Positions 1 to 8,598 of a stretch of 64,000 nucleotides of DNA are shown piece after piece. This stretch comes from Listeria innocua (GTDB lineage: Bacteria > Bacillota > Bacilli > Lactobacillales > Listeriaceae): NCBI RefSeq assembly GCF_028596125.1, contig NZ_CP117229.1, forward strand, positions 542,001 through 606,000. The letters are read 5' to 3'. Below the pieces are notes generated by a model, which was not told the origin of the DNA, ran no database searches, and saw only the letters and a program-made list of their open reading frames with translations. Both the position numbers and the translations under genes were made by a program. Every line of letters begins with the position of its first letter. Position 1 is the stretch's first letter.

Positions 1-63
1 GGGGTGAAGTAAAAAAAGCTAATCTTAAATAAACAATAACATAACAGAAAAAGGAGAATAATA

Positions 64-906
64 ATGATAAGAAAAACAACAAAGGTAATTTCAACAAGTT
101 TATTAGCACTAGGATTAATCGTGACACCGGTACTTTCTGAAGATTTTGCGTCTGCAGCAACTAAAGTCAATAAAGATACAAAAGGAACCATCAAATTTGA
201 TAAAAGCACAACACCAACTCCCGAACCAATAACTCCAGATCCAACTGAAACAGACCCAGTAGTACCAAGTCCAGACAATCCACCCGTGAGTTCGGACGGA
301 TTATGGATACTTGCTATATCCAACTGGGATTTCGGAACTCAAAGTGTATCTGCTTTATCTTCTGGAGCTTTGAACATTCATGCCGAAGATGACACGCTTT
401 CTACGTATACAGATACAAATGGCAATGGGCAGCAAGACTTACCAGGAGAAGCATCCGTATCAAAAAAAGTGACTCCGTATGCACAAATAAGTGATTTACG
501 TGGTACTAATACTGGTTGGACGCTTTCTGTTACAGCTAGTGAGTTTAAAGATAGTTCCACGCCAGCTAAAAAAATTCAAGGTGCTCAGTTAACGATTCCG
601 AAATCTACTGTCGCAACAGTCAATTCGACAGCGAAAGCGCCAACTGGTTATGATAATATAACTATTCCGATGACGGGTCTCAGCACGGTTCCTGTAATGG
701 CAGCCAAAGATAAACAAACAGCGACACCGACTAACTTTAGTGATGACGAAGGTATGGGAACTTGGACAGATAGCTTTGGTTCAGCAGCAAAAAATGCAAC
801 ACAAACAACAAAACCTAAATTATCCATTCCACAAAATACCGTTATTGAAGATGGAACTTATCAAAGTAAGTTAACTTGGACGTTAAGCGACACGCCAGCA
901 ATTTAA
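64..906 (+). CDS. WxL-domain cell-surface protein
   Basis: 280-residue secreted protein. It has a signal peptide (about residues 1-31, cleavage near the AASA stretch), a Pro/Thr/Asp-rich linker (about 50-75) and a C-terminal WxL domain. Both WxL signatures are present: W-T-L at 152-154 inside GTNTGWTLS, and W-T-L at 272-274 just before the C-terminus. WxL domains bind peptidoglycan non-covalently, so the protein should sit on the cell wall without a sortase motif. The start has an AAGGAG box 5-10 bases upstream. The DUF916 gene follows after a terminator, the usual WxL-locus pairing. The ligand is unknown. The window begins just upstream, so earlier genes of this locus may be missing. Confidence 0.85.
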   Translation: MIRKTTKVISTSLLALGLIVTPVLSEDFASAATKVNKDTKGTIKFDKSTTPTPEPITPDPTETDPVVPSPDNPPVSSDGLWILAISNWDFGTQSVSALSSGALNIHAEDDTLSTYTDTNGNGQQDLPGEASVSKKVTPYAQISDLRGTNTGWTLSVTASEFKDSSTPAKKIQGAQLTIPKSTVATVNSTAKAPTGYDNITIPMTGLSTVPVMAAKDKQTATPTNFSDDEGMGTWTDSFGSAAKNATQTTKPKLSIPQNTVIEDGTYQSKLTWTLSDTPAI

Positions 907-914
907 CATTTTTT

Positions 915-955
915 AAAAGAGAAAACTTCATCTTTTTATGTTGTTTTCTCTTTTT
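915..955 (+). terminator. Terminator between WxL gene and DUF916 gene
   Basis: A 12-bp A/T-rich stem (AAAAGAGAAAAC paired with GTTTTCTCTTTT) is followed by a short T run. It lies inside the two-gene locus, so it probably lowers transcription of the downstream gene relative to the WxL gene. The second WxL locus has a hairpin in the same place. Confidence 0.7.
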
Positions 956-984
956 AAATTGAGGAATTAGGAGGAAATTTAGAC

Positions 985-2016
985 TTGAAAAAAATATTCG
1001 CTATTGTCTTTGTATGTTTTTTTACTTTTATTTTTTTTCACGGTCAAACAGTGGCAGCAGCGAAAGCGGAAGGGAAATTCTCTGTCAAAGCAATCCTGCC
1101 TGAGAACCAAGCGTCTGGTGTTACTTATTTTGATTTACAAATGGCTCCAGAAGATAAACAAACTATAAAAGTAGAACTAATGAACCAAGGGAAAGAACAA
1201 ATCACGATTAAATGTGTGGCCAATACAGCTGTTACTAACGAAATGGGGTACGTAGATTATTCGATTCCAAAAGCAAAAACGGATAAAACATTAAAGTATC
1301 CATTTTCAGATATAGTAAAAGCGAGTGAATCAGAAGTAACACTTAAACCGAATGAAACAAAAATATGGTCTCTCGATATTAATATGCCAGCAGAGAGTTA
1401 TGATGGCATTATTTTAGGTGGGCTACATTTCCAAGAAAAGAAAGATGAAGAAAAGGAAAAAGATACCTCTAAAAAAGAAGTCCAAATTAAAAATGAGTAC
1501 GCCTATGTAATCGGAGTGAAGCTTACAGAAAAAACGACGATTGTAAAGCCGAACTTGGAATTAAATGAAATTAAACCGGCATCGCGAAACTACCGAAATG
1601 TAGTCGAAATAAACTTGCAAAATACAAAAGCGACCTTAGTTGGCGGGATGGCCGTGGATGCAAAAATATATAAAGATGGTAGCAAGAAAGTATTGCGTGA
1701 ATCAAAACGAACCGACCTTTCTATGGCCCCAAACTCCAACTTTAATTACAGTGTGGACTGGGAAAATCAAGAATTAAAACCCGGTAAATACAAAGTGGAG
1801 TTGGTAGCTAAAACAGCCGATGATAAGTGGGAATGGGTAAAAGAATTTACCATTTCAGAGGAAGATGCTAAAAAGGCTAATAAGGTGGCTCTAGGGCTTG
1901 AGAAAGACTACACTTGGATGTATGTGACGGGTGGTATTTTACTCGTATTCCTTGTGATAGCAACAGCTTATTTTATTGGAAAACGAGCTAGGAAAAAAGA
2001 CGAAGAATCACAGTAA
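985..2016 (+). CDS. DUF916/DUF3324 WxL-partner membrane protein
   Basis: 343 residues starting at TTG with a GGAGG box 10 bases upstream. It has an N-terminal signal peptide, a first extracellular domain (about 30-155, PF06030-like WxL peptidoglycan-binding) and a second (about 160-290, DUF3324-like WxL-interacting). One C-terminal transmembrane helix (about 309-332) is followed by a basic tail, GKRARKKDEE. The known role of this family is to anchor or present WxL proteins at the envelope. It pairs with the WxL gene immediately upstream and is a clear paralogue of the gene at 36071, sharing segments such as SMAPNSNF / TMAPNSNF. Family assignment is secure; the host or ligand role is inference. 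Confidence 0.85.
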   Translation: MKKIFAIVFVCFFTFIFFHGQTVAAAKAEGKFSVKAILPENQASGVTYFDLQMAPEDKQTIKVELMNQGKEQITIKCVANTAVTNEMGYVDYSIPKAKTDKTLKYPFSDIVKASESEVTLKPNETKIWSLDINMPAESYDGIILGGLHFQEKKDEEKEKDTSKKEVQIKNEYAYVIGVKLTEKTTIVKPNLELNEIKPASRNYRNVVEINLQNTKATLVGGMAVDAKIYKDGSKKVLRESKRTDLSMAPNSNFNYSVDWENQELKPGKYKVELVAKTADDKWEWVKEFTISEEDAKKANKVALGLEKDYTWMYVTGGILLVFLVIATAYFIGKRARKKDEESQ

Positions 2017-2029
2017 AAAGCAAAATAAA

Positions 2030-2069
2030 AAAGCTTGAAAACGAGATTCGATTCTTGTTTTCAAGCTTT
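2030..2069. terminator. Bidirectional terminator
   Basis: A perfect 13-bp stem (AAAGCTTGAAAAC with its complement) has A-rich sequence on one side and T-rich on the other. It separates two convergent genes and can serve both. Confidence 0.85.
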
Positions 2070-2073
2070 ATTT

Positions 2074-2709
2074 TTATTTTTCGATTTTCTCCGTTTCTAC
2101 TACACGAAGTCCTTTGCGTTCTAAGTGAGAGATGATTTCGTTTTTCTTATCTTCGGTTACTCCAACTGGTAAGGAAACAAGTACACGACGAATGAAATCT
2201 TCTGTTTGGTTATCGAGTGTAATCAAACTCGCGATGCTCGAATAACGGTCAATGATTTTAGTGATTTTAGTTAAGGCGCCTTGTACTTCACCGGTTGCAA
2301 TCGTAAGTACATAACTAGTAGTTTTTACGTTCCAGCCGTCTTGTAAAAGACCAAGTAATTTACCATGCGTCAAAATACCATAGAAATTACCTTGTTCGTT
2401 TAAAACAGCGATATATGGTAGTTCTTTAATTGTAAAGAATACTTCAAAGAAAGATGCATTCACACAAATGTGTTTCGTTGCATTTTTGATTAAGCTCATT
2501 ACAGGATCGCTCAAGCTTCCACCATTTGCTGCATGTTTGTAAATATGCATTTTATAAATATTACCTAAGAATTTTTCGCCTTTTTCGTCTAGTACAGGAA
2601 CACAGCGATAACCAGATTCTTCTAGTAAATTGATAGCCTCTTGTAAAGTAGCATCTCCAGGAACGGTTGTTAAATTTATTTTAGGGATACAAAGGTTTTT
2701 TATCAACAT
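2074..2709 (-). CDS. cbpA: CBS-domain c-di-AMP-binding protein CbpA
   Basis: 211 residues from the ATG at 2709, chosen over an upstream ATG at 2739 because GGAG lies 8 bases before it. Two CBS motifs occupy about residues 10-60 and 70-125, and an ACT-like regulatory domain about 130-205. From memory this is Lmo0553, one of the two CBS proteins identified as c-di-AMP binders in L. monocytogenes (CbpA, with CbpB = Lmo1009). It is a cytosolic ligand sensor with no catalytic motif. It stands alone between a convergent WxL locus and a divergent dehydrogenase. The CBS fold is clear; the CbpA identity rests on recalled locus order. Confidence 0.75.
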   Translation of the reverse strand: MLIKNLCIPKINLTTVPGDATLQEAINLLEESGYRCVPVLDEKGEKFLGNIYKMHIYKHAANGGSLSDPVMSLIKNATKHICVNASFFEVFFTIKELPYIAVLNEQGNFYGILTHGKLLGLLQDGWNVKTTSYVLTIATGEVQGALTKITKIIDRYSSIASLITLDNQTEDFIRRVLVSLPVGVTEDKKNEIISHLERKGLRVVETEKIEK

Positions 2710-2844
2710 GTTATTCACTCCATTCTTCTTCTCTTTCATTTTAACTTAAAGTAGGTCTTTTGTATAGAAAATCACTGTTAACTCAATTACGAGAATGAAA
2801 ATGTGTAATTTTTATCATATATATAAGGAAACTTTTGTATAAAG

Positions 2845-2870
2845 GTTTAATTTTTCTTGAAAAAGTGTAT
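2845..2870 (+). promoter_or_regulatory. Possible SigB promoter of the alcohol dehydrogenase
   Basis: GTTT at 2845-2848, a 16-base spacer, then GTGTAT at 2865-2870 match the Listeria SigB pattern GTTT-N14-17-GGGTAT with one mismatch. It lies 48 bases before the chosen start. The resemblance is seen; SigB use is inferred. Confidence 0.4.
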
Positions 2871-2917
2871 TATTAACTATGCTATGTAAAATTGTAAACA
2901 GAAAGAAGGATATGAAA

Positions 2918-4099
2918 ATGCAAAAAGAAATCTTGAATTTTGATTATTATAATCCTACTCATATTATTTTTGGTAAAGACCGTTTTGCAGAATTAAATGA
3001 AGTTATTCCTCAAGATAAAAAAGTATTGATTTTATACGGCGGCGGTAGTGTAAAAAGATTTGGAACGCTTGATAAAGTAAAAGCAGCCCTTAAATCTAGA
3101 GAAGTTGGTGAATTTGGTGGTATCGAAGCCAACCCTACCTACGAAACGTTAATCAAAGCAATTCAACTTGTGAAAGAAGAAGGCTATGACTTTTTACTAG
3201 CTGTTGGTGGCGGTTCTGTTATTGATGGTACGAAATTTGTCGCTGCTGGCGCTTTATTTGAAGGAAATCCAATCGATATTTTTGGCAGCGGAATTGGCGA
3301 AAAACGTCCGATTACAGAAGCGCTACCTTTTGGAACAGTATTAACTCTTCCGGCAACAGGTTCTGAAATGAATAGTGGCGGGGTTATTACTTTTGTTGAA
3401 AAGAAAGCAAAACTTGGCTTTGGAAGTGCATTTACATACCCAGTTTTCTCCTTACTTGACCCAGAGCTTACCTATACTTTGCCAAAACGTCAACTAGCAA
3501 ATGGCATTATGGATGCGTATGTGCATGTGATGGAACAATATATGACTTATCCAGTAGGAGCGTTACTTCAAGATCGCTATGCTGAAAGTTTATTACAAAC
3601 GTTAATTGAAATTGGTCCAGCTGTTATTGAGGAAGATAATCATGATTACAATACGCGGGCAACTTTCATGTGGTCGGCTACGAATGCGCTCAATGGAACA
3701 CTATCTCGCGGCGTCCCACAAGATTGGGCAAGCCACAGTTTGGGTCATGAAATTACTGCATTATATGGAATAGATCATGCGCGTACTTTAGCGATTGTAT
3801 TACCATCTCTTTTAAATGTTCGTCGTGAGGAAAAACATGAGAAATTAGTACAATATGCTGAACGTGTTTGGGGAATTACAAGTGGTACTGATGATGAAAA
3901 AATAGATGCAGCAATTGTTAAAACACGTGAGTTCTTTGAAAGTTTAGGCGCAGGGACTAGATTTAGCGATTATGGTCTTGGTGATGAAGTAGTAGACTTA
4001 CTAGTGGATCAATTAGAGCGTCATGGTTTAACAAGTATTTCTGAACGCGGTGACCAAACTTTAGAAATATCTCGTAAAATCTATACCAATGCTTTATAG
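2918..4099 (+). CDS. Iron-dependent alcohol (butanol-type) dehydrogenase
   Basis: 393 residues from the ATG at 2918, with AGAAGG 8 bases upstream. Earlier in-frame ATGs at 2879 and 2912 lack a spaced ribosome site. It is a group III Fe-ADH: N-terminal nucleotide-binding half with GGGSVIDGTK, then a metal-binding half containing the His motifs around DAYVHVMEQY and SHSLGHEI...GIDHA. It resembles YugJ/YqdH-type NAD(P)H-dependent butanol dehydrogenases that reduce aldehydes. The usual family length is about 385-395. It is followed after 35 bases by a peptide transporter with no terminator between, so they may be co-transcribed. The substrate cannot be read from sequence. Confidence 0.85.
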   Translation: MQKEILNFDYYNPTHIIFGKDRFAELNEVIPQDKKVLILYGGGSVKRFGTLDKVKAALKSREVGEFGGIEANPTYETLIKAIQLVKEEGYDFLLAVGGGSVIDGTKFVAAGALFEGNPIDIFGSGIGEKRPITEALPFGTVLTLPATGSEMNSGGVITFVEKKAKLGFGSAFTYPVFSLLDPELTYTLPKRQLANGIMDAYVHVMEQYMTYPVGALLQDRYAESLLQTLIEIGPAVIEEDNHDYNTRATFMWSATNALNGTLSRGVPQDWASHSLGHEITALYGIDHARTLAIVLPSLLNVRREEKHEKLVQYAERVWGITSGTDDEKIDAAIVKTREFFESLGAGTRFSDYGLGDEVVDLLVDQLERHGLTSISERGDQTLEISRKIYTNAL

Positions 4100-4134
4100 T
4101 AATAATTTTTAAATATGAAAGAAGGCGAATTTTC

Positions 4135-5613
4135 TTGAGTACCGAGAAGGAAAAGACATTTTTTGGACATCCGCGCGGACTCGCTACGTTATTTAATACA
4201 GAATTTTGGGAGCGATTCTCATACTATGGAATGCGCGCAATATTAATATATTATATGTATTATTCTGTATCTAAAGGTGGACTTGGTTTTAGTCAATCTA
4301 CAGCCACTGCCATTATGTCTATTTATGGCTCACTCGTGTTTATGTCGGGTGTTATTGGTGGCTGGTTTGCTGATAGAGTGTTAGGACCGAGACAAACCAT
4401 TTTTTATGGTGGCGTATTAATTATGGTAGGGCATTTAGTACTAGCGATTCCTAGTGGGGGAGCAGCAGCGCTATTTGTTTCTATGGCATTTATTATTTTA
4501 GGAACTGGATTACTTAAACCAAACGTATCTAGTGTTGTTGGGGACTTGTACCCAGCCGGAGACAATCGTCGTGATGCTGGCTTTAGTATTTTCTATATGG
4601 GGATTAACTTAGGCGCATTTATCGCACCACCGATTGTTTCGAATGTTTCGGATCATGCCGGAAGCTTCCACGCTGGTTTTGGTGTAGCAGCTGTTGGGAT
4701 GGCAATAGCACTCGTTGTTTACGTTTTGACAGGAAAACGATACTTAAAAGAAGCAGGCAAAAAAGCACCAAATCCACTTCAAAAATCAGAAGCTAAAATC
4801 CTTACGATGAAAATTATCGGTATTATTTTAGCAATCGGATTATTAATTGCTGTGTTAACACTTATTACAGGTAGTTTAACAATTAATACAATTATCCTTG
4901 CTGTAACAGTAATGGGAGTTGGAGTGCCGCTAGCTTACTTTATTATGATGATGACAAGCAAGAAAACAGAGGCGGACGAAAGATCACGCTTAACTGCATA
5001 CATACCATTATTTTTAATCGCAGTATTATTTTGGATGATTGAAGAACAAGGATCAACCACTTTAGCGCTATTTGCAGCAGAAAGAACGGATTTATCTATT
5101 TGGGGCTTCAATTTAAACCCAGCGAATTTCCAATCACTTAATCCCGTATTTGTAATTACCTTATCGCCTATCTTTGCATGGATTTGGACGAAACTGGGTG
5201 ATAGACAACCATCTACACCACGAAAATTTGCTTTAGGACTATTCTTTGCTGGTTTATCATTTGTTGTAATGATGCTTCCTGGTATTTTACATGGAAATAC
5301 GACTACACTTGTAAGCCCGCTTTGGCTAGTATTAAGTTTCTTCATCTGTATTTTCGGGGAAATGTTTATCTCTCCAGTAGGACTATCCGCGACAACCAAA
5401 CTAGCACCAAAAGCTTTTGCGTCTCAAACAATGAGCTTATGGTTCTTGTCAGATGCGATGGGACAAGCTTTTAACGCACAAGTAACGCAATTCTTTAATG
5501 CTGACACTGAAATTGCTTACTTTGGAATTACTGGTTTTGTCGCAATAGGCTTTGCGATAGCATTATTCATTTTCGCGCCATTCTTGAAAAAATACATGAA
5601 GGGCGTTCATTAA
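4135..5613 (+). CDS. POT/PTR2 family di-/tripeptide:proton symporter
   Basis: 492 residues, TTG start with AAGAAGG upstream. The N-terminus carries the proton-coupling ExxERFxYY signature (TEFWERFSYYGMR), and about 14 hydrophobic segments fill the rest, as expected for DtpT-like members. Asn/Arg-rich loops such as GDNRRDAGFSIFYMGINLG match the conserved PTR2 motif after TM4. It imports small peptides across the membrane. It lies close behind the dehydrogenase and is closed by a terminator. Confidence 0.9.
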   Translation: MSTEKEKTFFGHPRGLATLFNTEFWERFSYYGMRAILIYYMYYSVSKGGLGFSQSTATAIMSIYGSLVFMSGVIGGWFADRVLGPRQTIFYGGVLIMVGHLVLAIPSGGAAALFVSMAFIILGTGLLKPNVSSVVGDLYPAGDNRRDAGFSIFYMGINLGAFIAPPIVSNVSDHAGSFHAGFGVAAVGMAIALVVYVLTGKRYLKEAGKKAPNPLQKSEAKILTMKIIGIILAIGLLIAVLTLITGSLTINTIILAVTVMGVGVPLAYFIMMMTSKKTEADERSRLTAYIPLFLIAVLFWMIEEQGSTTLALFAAERTDLSIWGFNLNPANFQSLNPVFVITLSPIFAWIWTKLGDRQPSTPRKFALGLFFAGLSFVVMMLPGILHGNTTTLVSPLWLVLSFFICIFGEMFISPVGLSATTKLAPKAFASQTMSLWFLSDAMGQAFNAQVTQFFNADTEIAYFGITGFVAIGFAIALFIFAPFLKKYMKGVH

Positions 5614-5624
5614 AGGATTTAAAG

Positions 5625-5657
5625 ACACTTTCTCTTTGTTTAGAGGAAGTGTTTTTT
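5625..5657 (+). terminator. Terminator after peptide transporter
   Basis: An 11-bp stem (ACACTTTCTCT with AGAGGAAGTGT, one G-T pair) is followed by six T residues. Confidence 0.85.
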
Positions 5658-5678
5658 GTGTGTGGAAAATAAATTAGT

Positions 5679-5707
5679 TTGCCATTAACTCTTAAGATTG
5701 CTACTAT
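5679..5707 (+). promoter_or_regulatory. SigA promoter of the phosphatase pair
   Basis: TTGCCA at 5679-5684, a 17-base spacer and TACTAT at 5702-5707, about 35 bases before the first histidine phosphatase gene. Confidence 0.65.
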
Positions 5708-5742
5708 TAAAGGGAGAAGTGATAATTTAAAGGAGTGTATAC

Positions 5743-6450
5743 ATGGAATCATCAAGCAGGGTAGTTATCTATTTAACGCGACATGGAAAGACGATTTTAA
5801 ACACACTTGATCGGGTGCAAGGCTGGGCTGACTCGCCGCTTACCGAAGAAGGAGCACTTGTTGCGCATGATTTAGGTCGTGGTTTAAAAGGGACTAATTT
5901 TGTAGCCGCTTACGCAAGTGACCGCGGACGTGCCATTGAAACAGCTCGAATTGTAATGAAAGAAAGCGACAACCATCATTTAAAACTCGAAAAATTAGCT
6001 GAAATGCGCGAGTTTGGTTTCGGTAAATTTGAAGGAGAATATAACCAAACTGTGTTAAAAATGGTTGCGAAGGCTCACGGCTTTGAGTCAATCGAAAATT
6101 ATTATGATAAAACTTCTGAAAACAATTCTAATATCGTGATTGACACGGTGCATAAAATGGATGAAACAGGCATGACAGAAAACTCGGCCATTTTTGAAAA
6201 ACGATTGACTGCCGGACTGGATGCGATTCTTCAGGATGCGCAAGCTCGTGGTGGTGGAGAGGTCCTTGTTGTTGCGCATGGTATGGTTATTCACCGCATT
6301 ATTGAAATGATTGATCCAAGTAAAAATTTAAGAACGATCGAAAATGCTAGTGTAACAAAAGTGATTTTTGAAGACGGCGTTTATTCCATTGAAGAACCTG
6401 GAAATATGTTTTATGTAGAAGCCGGAAAAAAAGCGCAAGGGGGAGTTTAA
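5743..6450 (+). CDS. Histidine phosphatase (phosphoglycerate mutase-like), copy 1
   Basis: 235 residues with the branch-1 histidine-phosphatase signature TRHGKT near the N-terminus, where His is the phospho-acceptor, and the second catalytic His in VVAHGMVIH. Its length and the inserted middle segment fit a broad-specificity phosphatase rather than glycolytic mutase. AAGGAG lies 7-12 bases before the ATG. The next gene starts at the very next base, and the two proteins are near-colinear paralogues. The substrate is unknown. Confidence 0.85.
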   Translation: MESSSRVVIYLTRHGKTILNTLDRVQGWADSPLTEEGALVAHDLGRGLKGTNFVAAYASDRGRAIETARIVMKESDNHHLKLEKLAEMREFGFGKFEGEYNQTVLKMVAKAHGFESIENYYDKTSENNSNIVIDTVHKMDETGMTENSAIFEKRLTAGLDAILQDAQARGGGEVLVVAHGMVIHRIIEMIDPSKNLRTIENASVTKVIFEDGVYSIEEPGNMFYVEAGKKAQGGV

Positions 6451-7146
6451 GTGACAACAGGAAAACTAAATGTGTACTTAGTTAGACACGGTAAGACGAT
6501 GTTTAATACATCTCGTCGCGTGCAAGGTTGGTCAGATACACCGCTCACAAATGAAGGCATAGAAGTGGCAGAATTTTTAGGACGCGGGTTAAGAGAAATT
6601 CCTTTTGATGCTGTTTATACAAGTGACCGCGGTCGGACGATTGAAACGGCTGGAATAGTTTTACGAGAAAGCAAACAAACCCATTTGGAATTAAATGAGT
6701 TGAGCGATTTCCGTGAATTCGGTTTTGGTAAATTTGAAGGGGAGTATGAAGACATTATGTTCGGAAAAGTAATCGAGCATCTTGGTTTTCAGTCAGTGGA
6801 AGAAGCTTTTGAAAAATTCGGCTATGATGGCTATCAAATCATTTCCGAAACAGTTGAAAAAATTGATGAAACTGGAATGTCCGAAAAATGGGACTCCATG
6901 GTAACTCGTTTGAAAAATGCTTTGGAAACAGTTGCTAAAGAAAATCAATCTGAAAATGCAAATGTATTAGTTGTTTCTCATGGAATGGCGATTAATACTA
7001 TTATTTCTTTCTTTGATATAACGCAAATTAACCCAGAATTAGCAAATGCAAGTGTTACAAGACTTGCATTTGAAAATGGTGAATGGACGATTGAAGCAGT
7101 TAATGATTTAAGCTATATTGAAGCAGGAAAGTTAGTCTTAGCATAA
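6451..7146 (+). CDS. Histidine phosphatase (phosphoglycerate mutase-like), copy 2
   Basis: 231 residues, GTG start directly abutting the stop of copy 1, so translation is coupled; GGGGG lies just inside the upstream gene. It keeps VRHGKT and VVSHGMAI and shares long blocks with copy 1 (VQGW-D-PLT-EG, DRGR-IETA, REFGFGKFEGEY). This is a tandem duplication that has diverged. The two could form a heterodimer or have split substrates; neither can be read from the sequence. Confidence 0.85.
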   Translation: MTTGKLNVYLVRHGKTMFNTSRRVQGWSDTPLTNEGIEVAEFLGRGLREIPFDAVYTSDRGRTIETAGIVLRESKQTHLELNELSDFREFGFGKFEGEYEDIMFGKVIEHLGFQSVEEAFEKFGYDGYQIISETVEKIDETGMSEKWDSMVTRLKNALETVAKENQSENANVLVVSHGMAINTIISFFDITQINPELANASVTRLAFENGEWTIEAVNDLSYIEAGKLVLA

Positions 7147-7149
7147 AAA

Positions 7150-7185
7150 AATCCAGAGTGGCGCAATACGCTACTCTGGATTTTT
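7150..7185. terminator. Bidirectional terminator
   Basis: A 13-bp stem with one mismatch (ATCCAGAGTGGCG / CGCTACTCTGGAT) is flanked by A and T runs. It lies between convergent genes. Confidence 0.85.
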
Positions 7186-7188
7186 AAA

Positions 7189-8229
7189 TTATTTTACGAA
7201 TTTAATACAAACTGGTTCTGGAACTTTTACATCTTTTTGAAGTAATGTAAGAGCGCCAGTTTCTTTATTAACACCAAAAACAGTAACGTTATTGCTGTTT
7301 TCGTTTGTTGCAACTAAAATGTCGCCAGTATAGTTAAGGTCAAAGTCACGAGGACCAACGCCTTCTACTGGTGTTGTTGCTGCAAGTGTTAAAGTACCGT
7401 TTTCTGCAACAGCATAGCTAACGATAGCATCTTGACCGCGGTTAGAAACATAGAGGAAACGACCATCTGGAGAAATATGAATTGCGCTACCTTTATTTTC
7501 TTTATCAAATCCTTCTGGAAGAGAAGCGATTGTTTGGATAACGTTTAATTTACCAGTTGCGTTATCATATTCAGCAAAAATAACTTCGGAAGTCAATTCT
7601 GTCATGATATACACATATTTAGCATTTGGGTGGAAAACAAGGTTACGAGGACCGCTTCCAGGTTTTACTTCTAATTCAGTTACTTTTTCAAGTTTACCAG
7701 AATTAGCGGAGTAAGTAGTTATTTTGTCCGTTCCAAGGTCACATGTGATAACATATTTTTGGTCTGGAGTGAATCCAGCAAAGTGAGCATGAGGTTTTTC
7801 TTGACGTTCGTGAACACTTTTACCAGTATGTTGAATCGTTGCAACAGATGGTTTTAAAGCGCCGTTTTCTGTTGGGTAACTTACAATTGTACCTAGGTGA
7901 TAGTTAGCAGAAACAACGATAGAACCATCTTCTGAAGCATCTACATAACACGGCGGGTTACCTGTTTGAACATCTTGATTAATGAAAGCAAGTGAGCCAT
8001 CTTCTTCAATTGAAAAAGCTGCAACTCCACCTTTATCGCCATCTTTTGCTACAGAGTAAACGAATTTTTCGTCATCTGAAATTTTAAGATATGTTGGGTT
8101 ATCCATTTTTCCGGCTAATTTATTTTCTTTAATTTCACCAGTAGTTTTGTCGATTACTAAGCGATAGATCCCTTGGCTTTCGACTTTGGTGTATGTACCA
8201 ATATACGCAGTTGCTTCATTATTTGACAT
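7189..8229 (-). CDS. pgl: 6-phosphogluconolactonase (YkgB-type beta-propeller)
   Basis: 346 residues of the seven-bladed lactonase family (PF10282), recognisable by AYIGTYTKVESQGIY at the N-terminus, HAHFAGFTPDQ, GPRNLVFHPNAKYVY and HISPDGRFLYVSNRG. It hydrolyses 6-phosphogluconolactone in the oxidative pentose-phosphate pathway. It is cytosolic with no signal peptide. The start is preceded by AGGAGG, and an extended -10 (TGCTATAAT, reverse strand around 8266-8274) lies upstream. The family contains other lactonases, so the substrate is probable, not certain. Confidence 0.8.
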   Translation of the reverse strand: MSNNEATAYIGTYTKVESQGIYRLVIDKTTGEIKENKLAGKMDNPTYLKISDDEKFVYSVAKDGDKGGVAAFSIEEDGSLAFINQDVQTGNPPCYVDASEDGSIVVSANYHLGTIVSYPTENGALKPSVATIQHTGKSVHERQEKPHAHFAGFTPDQKYVITCDLGTDKITTYSANSGKLEKVTELEVKPGSGPRNLVFHPNAKYVYIMTELTSEVIFAEYDNATGKLNVIQTIASLPEGFDKENKGSAIHISPDGRFLYVSNRGQDAIVSYAVAENGTLTLAATTPVEGVGPRDFDLNYTGDILVATNENSNNVTVFGVNKETGALTLLQKDVKVPEPVCIKFVK

Positions 8230-8379
8230 GCCTATTCCTCCTATATATAAGATATTTCCTAGTCAATTATAGCATAGTAAAGAAAAGATAGAAAAACATC
8301 ACGTTTATTGCGTTTTTATTACTTTTCATAAAGTTAACCATATTTTAGACTTTTATGAAATGTTTTTGTAATAAAAGTA

Positions 8380-8408
8380 TTGACTTGGAAACAAAAGTAA
8401 TGTAAGAT
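8380..8408 (+). promoter_or_regulatory. SigA promoter of the rli31-like small RNA
   Basis: TTGACT at 8380-8385, a 17-base spacer and TAAGAT at 8403-8408. This is a strong promoter over 200 bases from any start codon, consistent with an RNA gene. Confidence 0.7.
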
Positions 8409-8414
8409 ATACTT

Positions 8415-8551
8415 ATCCCATAGAGATTGTCATTTGAAATAAGCTAGTTAAGAATAAATCACTTCCCCCATAGAAATGTTCTTAATAGCTTATTGCAAAT
8501 AAACACTCCTTTTAAGATAGTTGTAGCACAGAATTTCCCAGGTTCTGTGCT
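8415..8551 (+). ncRNA. rli31: Small RNA, probable rli31
   Basis: About 137 bases with no good ORF, bounded by a strong promoter and a 9-bp hairpin (AGCACAGAA 8525-8533 with TTCTGTGCT 8543-8551). The core is one long imperfect stem, left arm 8432-8454 and right arm 8479-8500. It includes AATAAGCTA and TTAAGAA with their complements, one bulged G and one A/G mismatch. Its 24-base loop contains ACTTCCCCCA, a sequence able to pair with a Shine-Dalgarno. From memory rli31 lies between lmo0558 and lmo0559, the same neighbours as here, and has been linked to lysozyme resistance and spoVG. Identity is by position; boundaries are inferred. Confidence 0.6.
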
Positions 8552-8598
8552 ATAATTATATTTTAGTAGAGATGCCAGAGAAGAGGCGCTCTTTTTTT
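8548..8598 (+). promoter_or_regulatory. CorA promoter and leader hairpin
   Basis: An extended -10 (TGCTATAAT, 8548-8556) overlaps the last base of the preceding small-RNA hairpin. Transcripts starting near 8563 would carry a short stem (AAGAG 8581-8585, CTCTT 8589-8593) followed at once by seven T residues. This is terminator-like and nested in an AGATG...CATCT pairing (8570-8607). It may attenuate corA; this is inference from layout. Confidence 0.4.
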
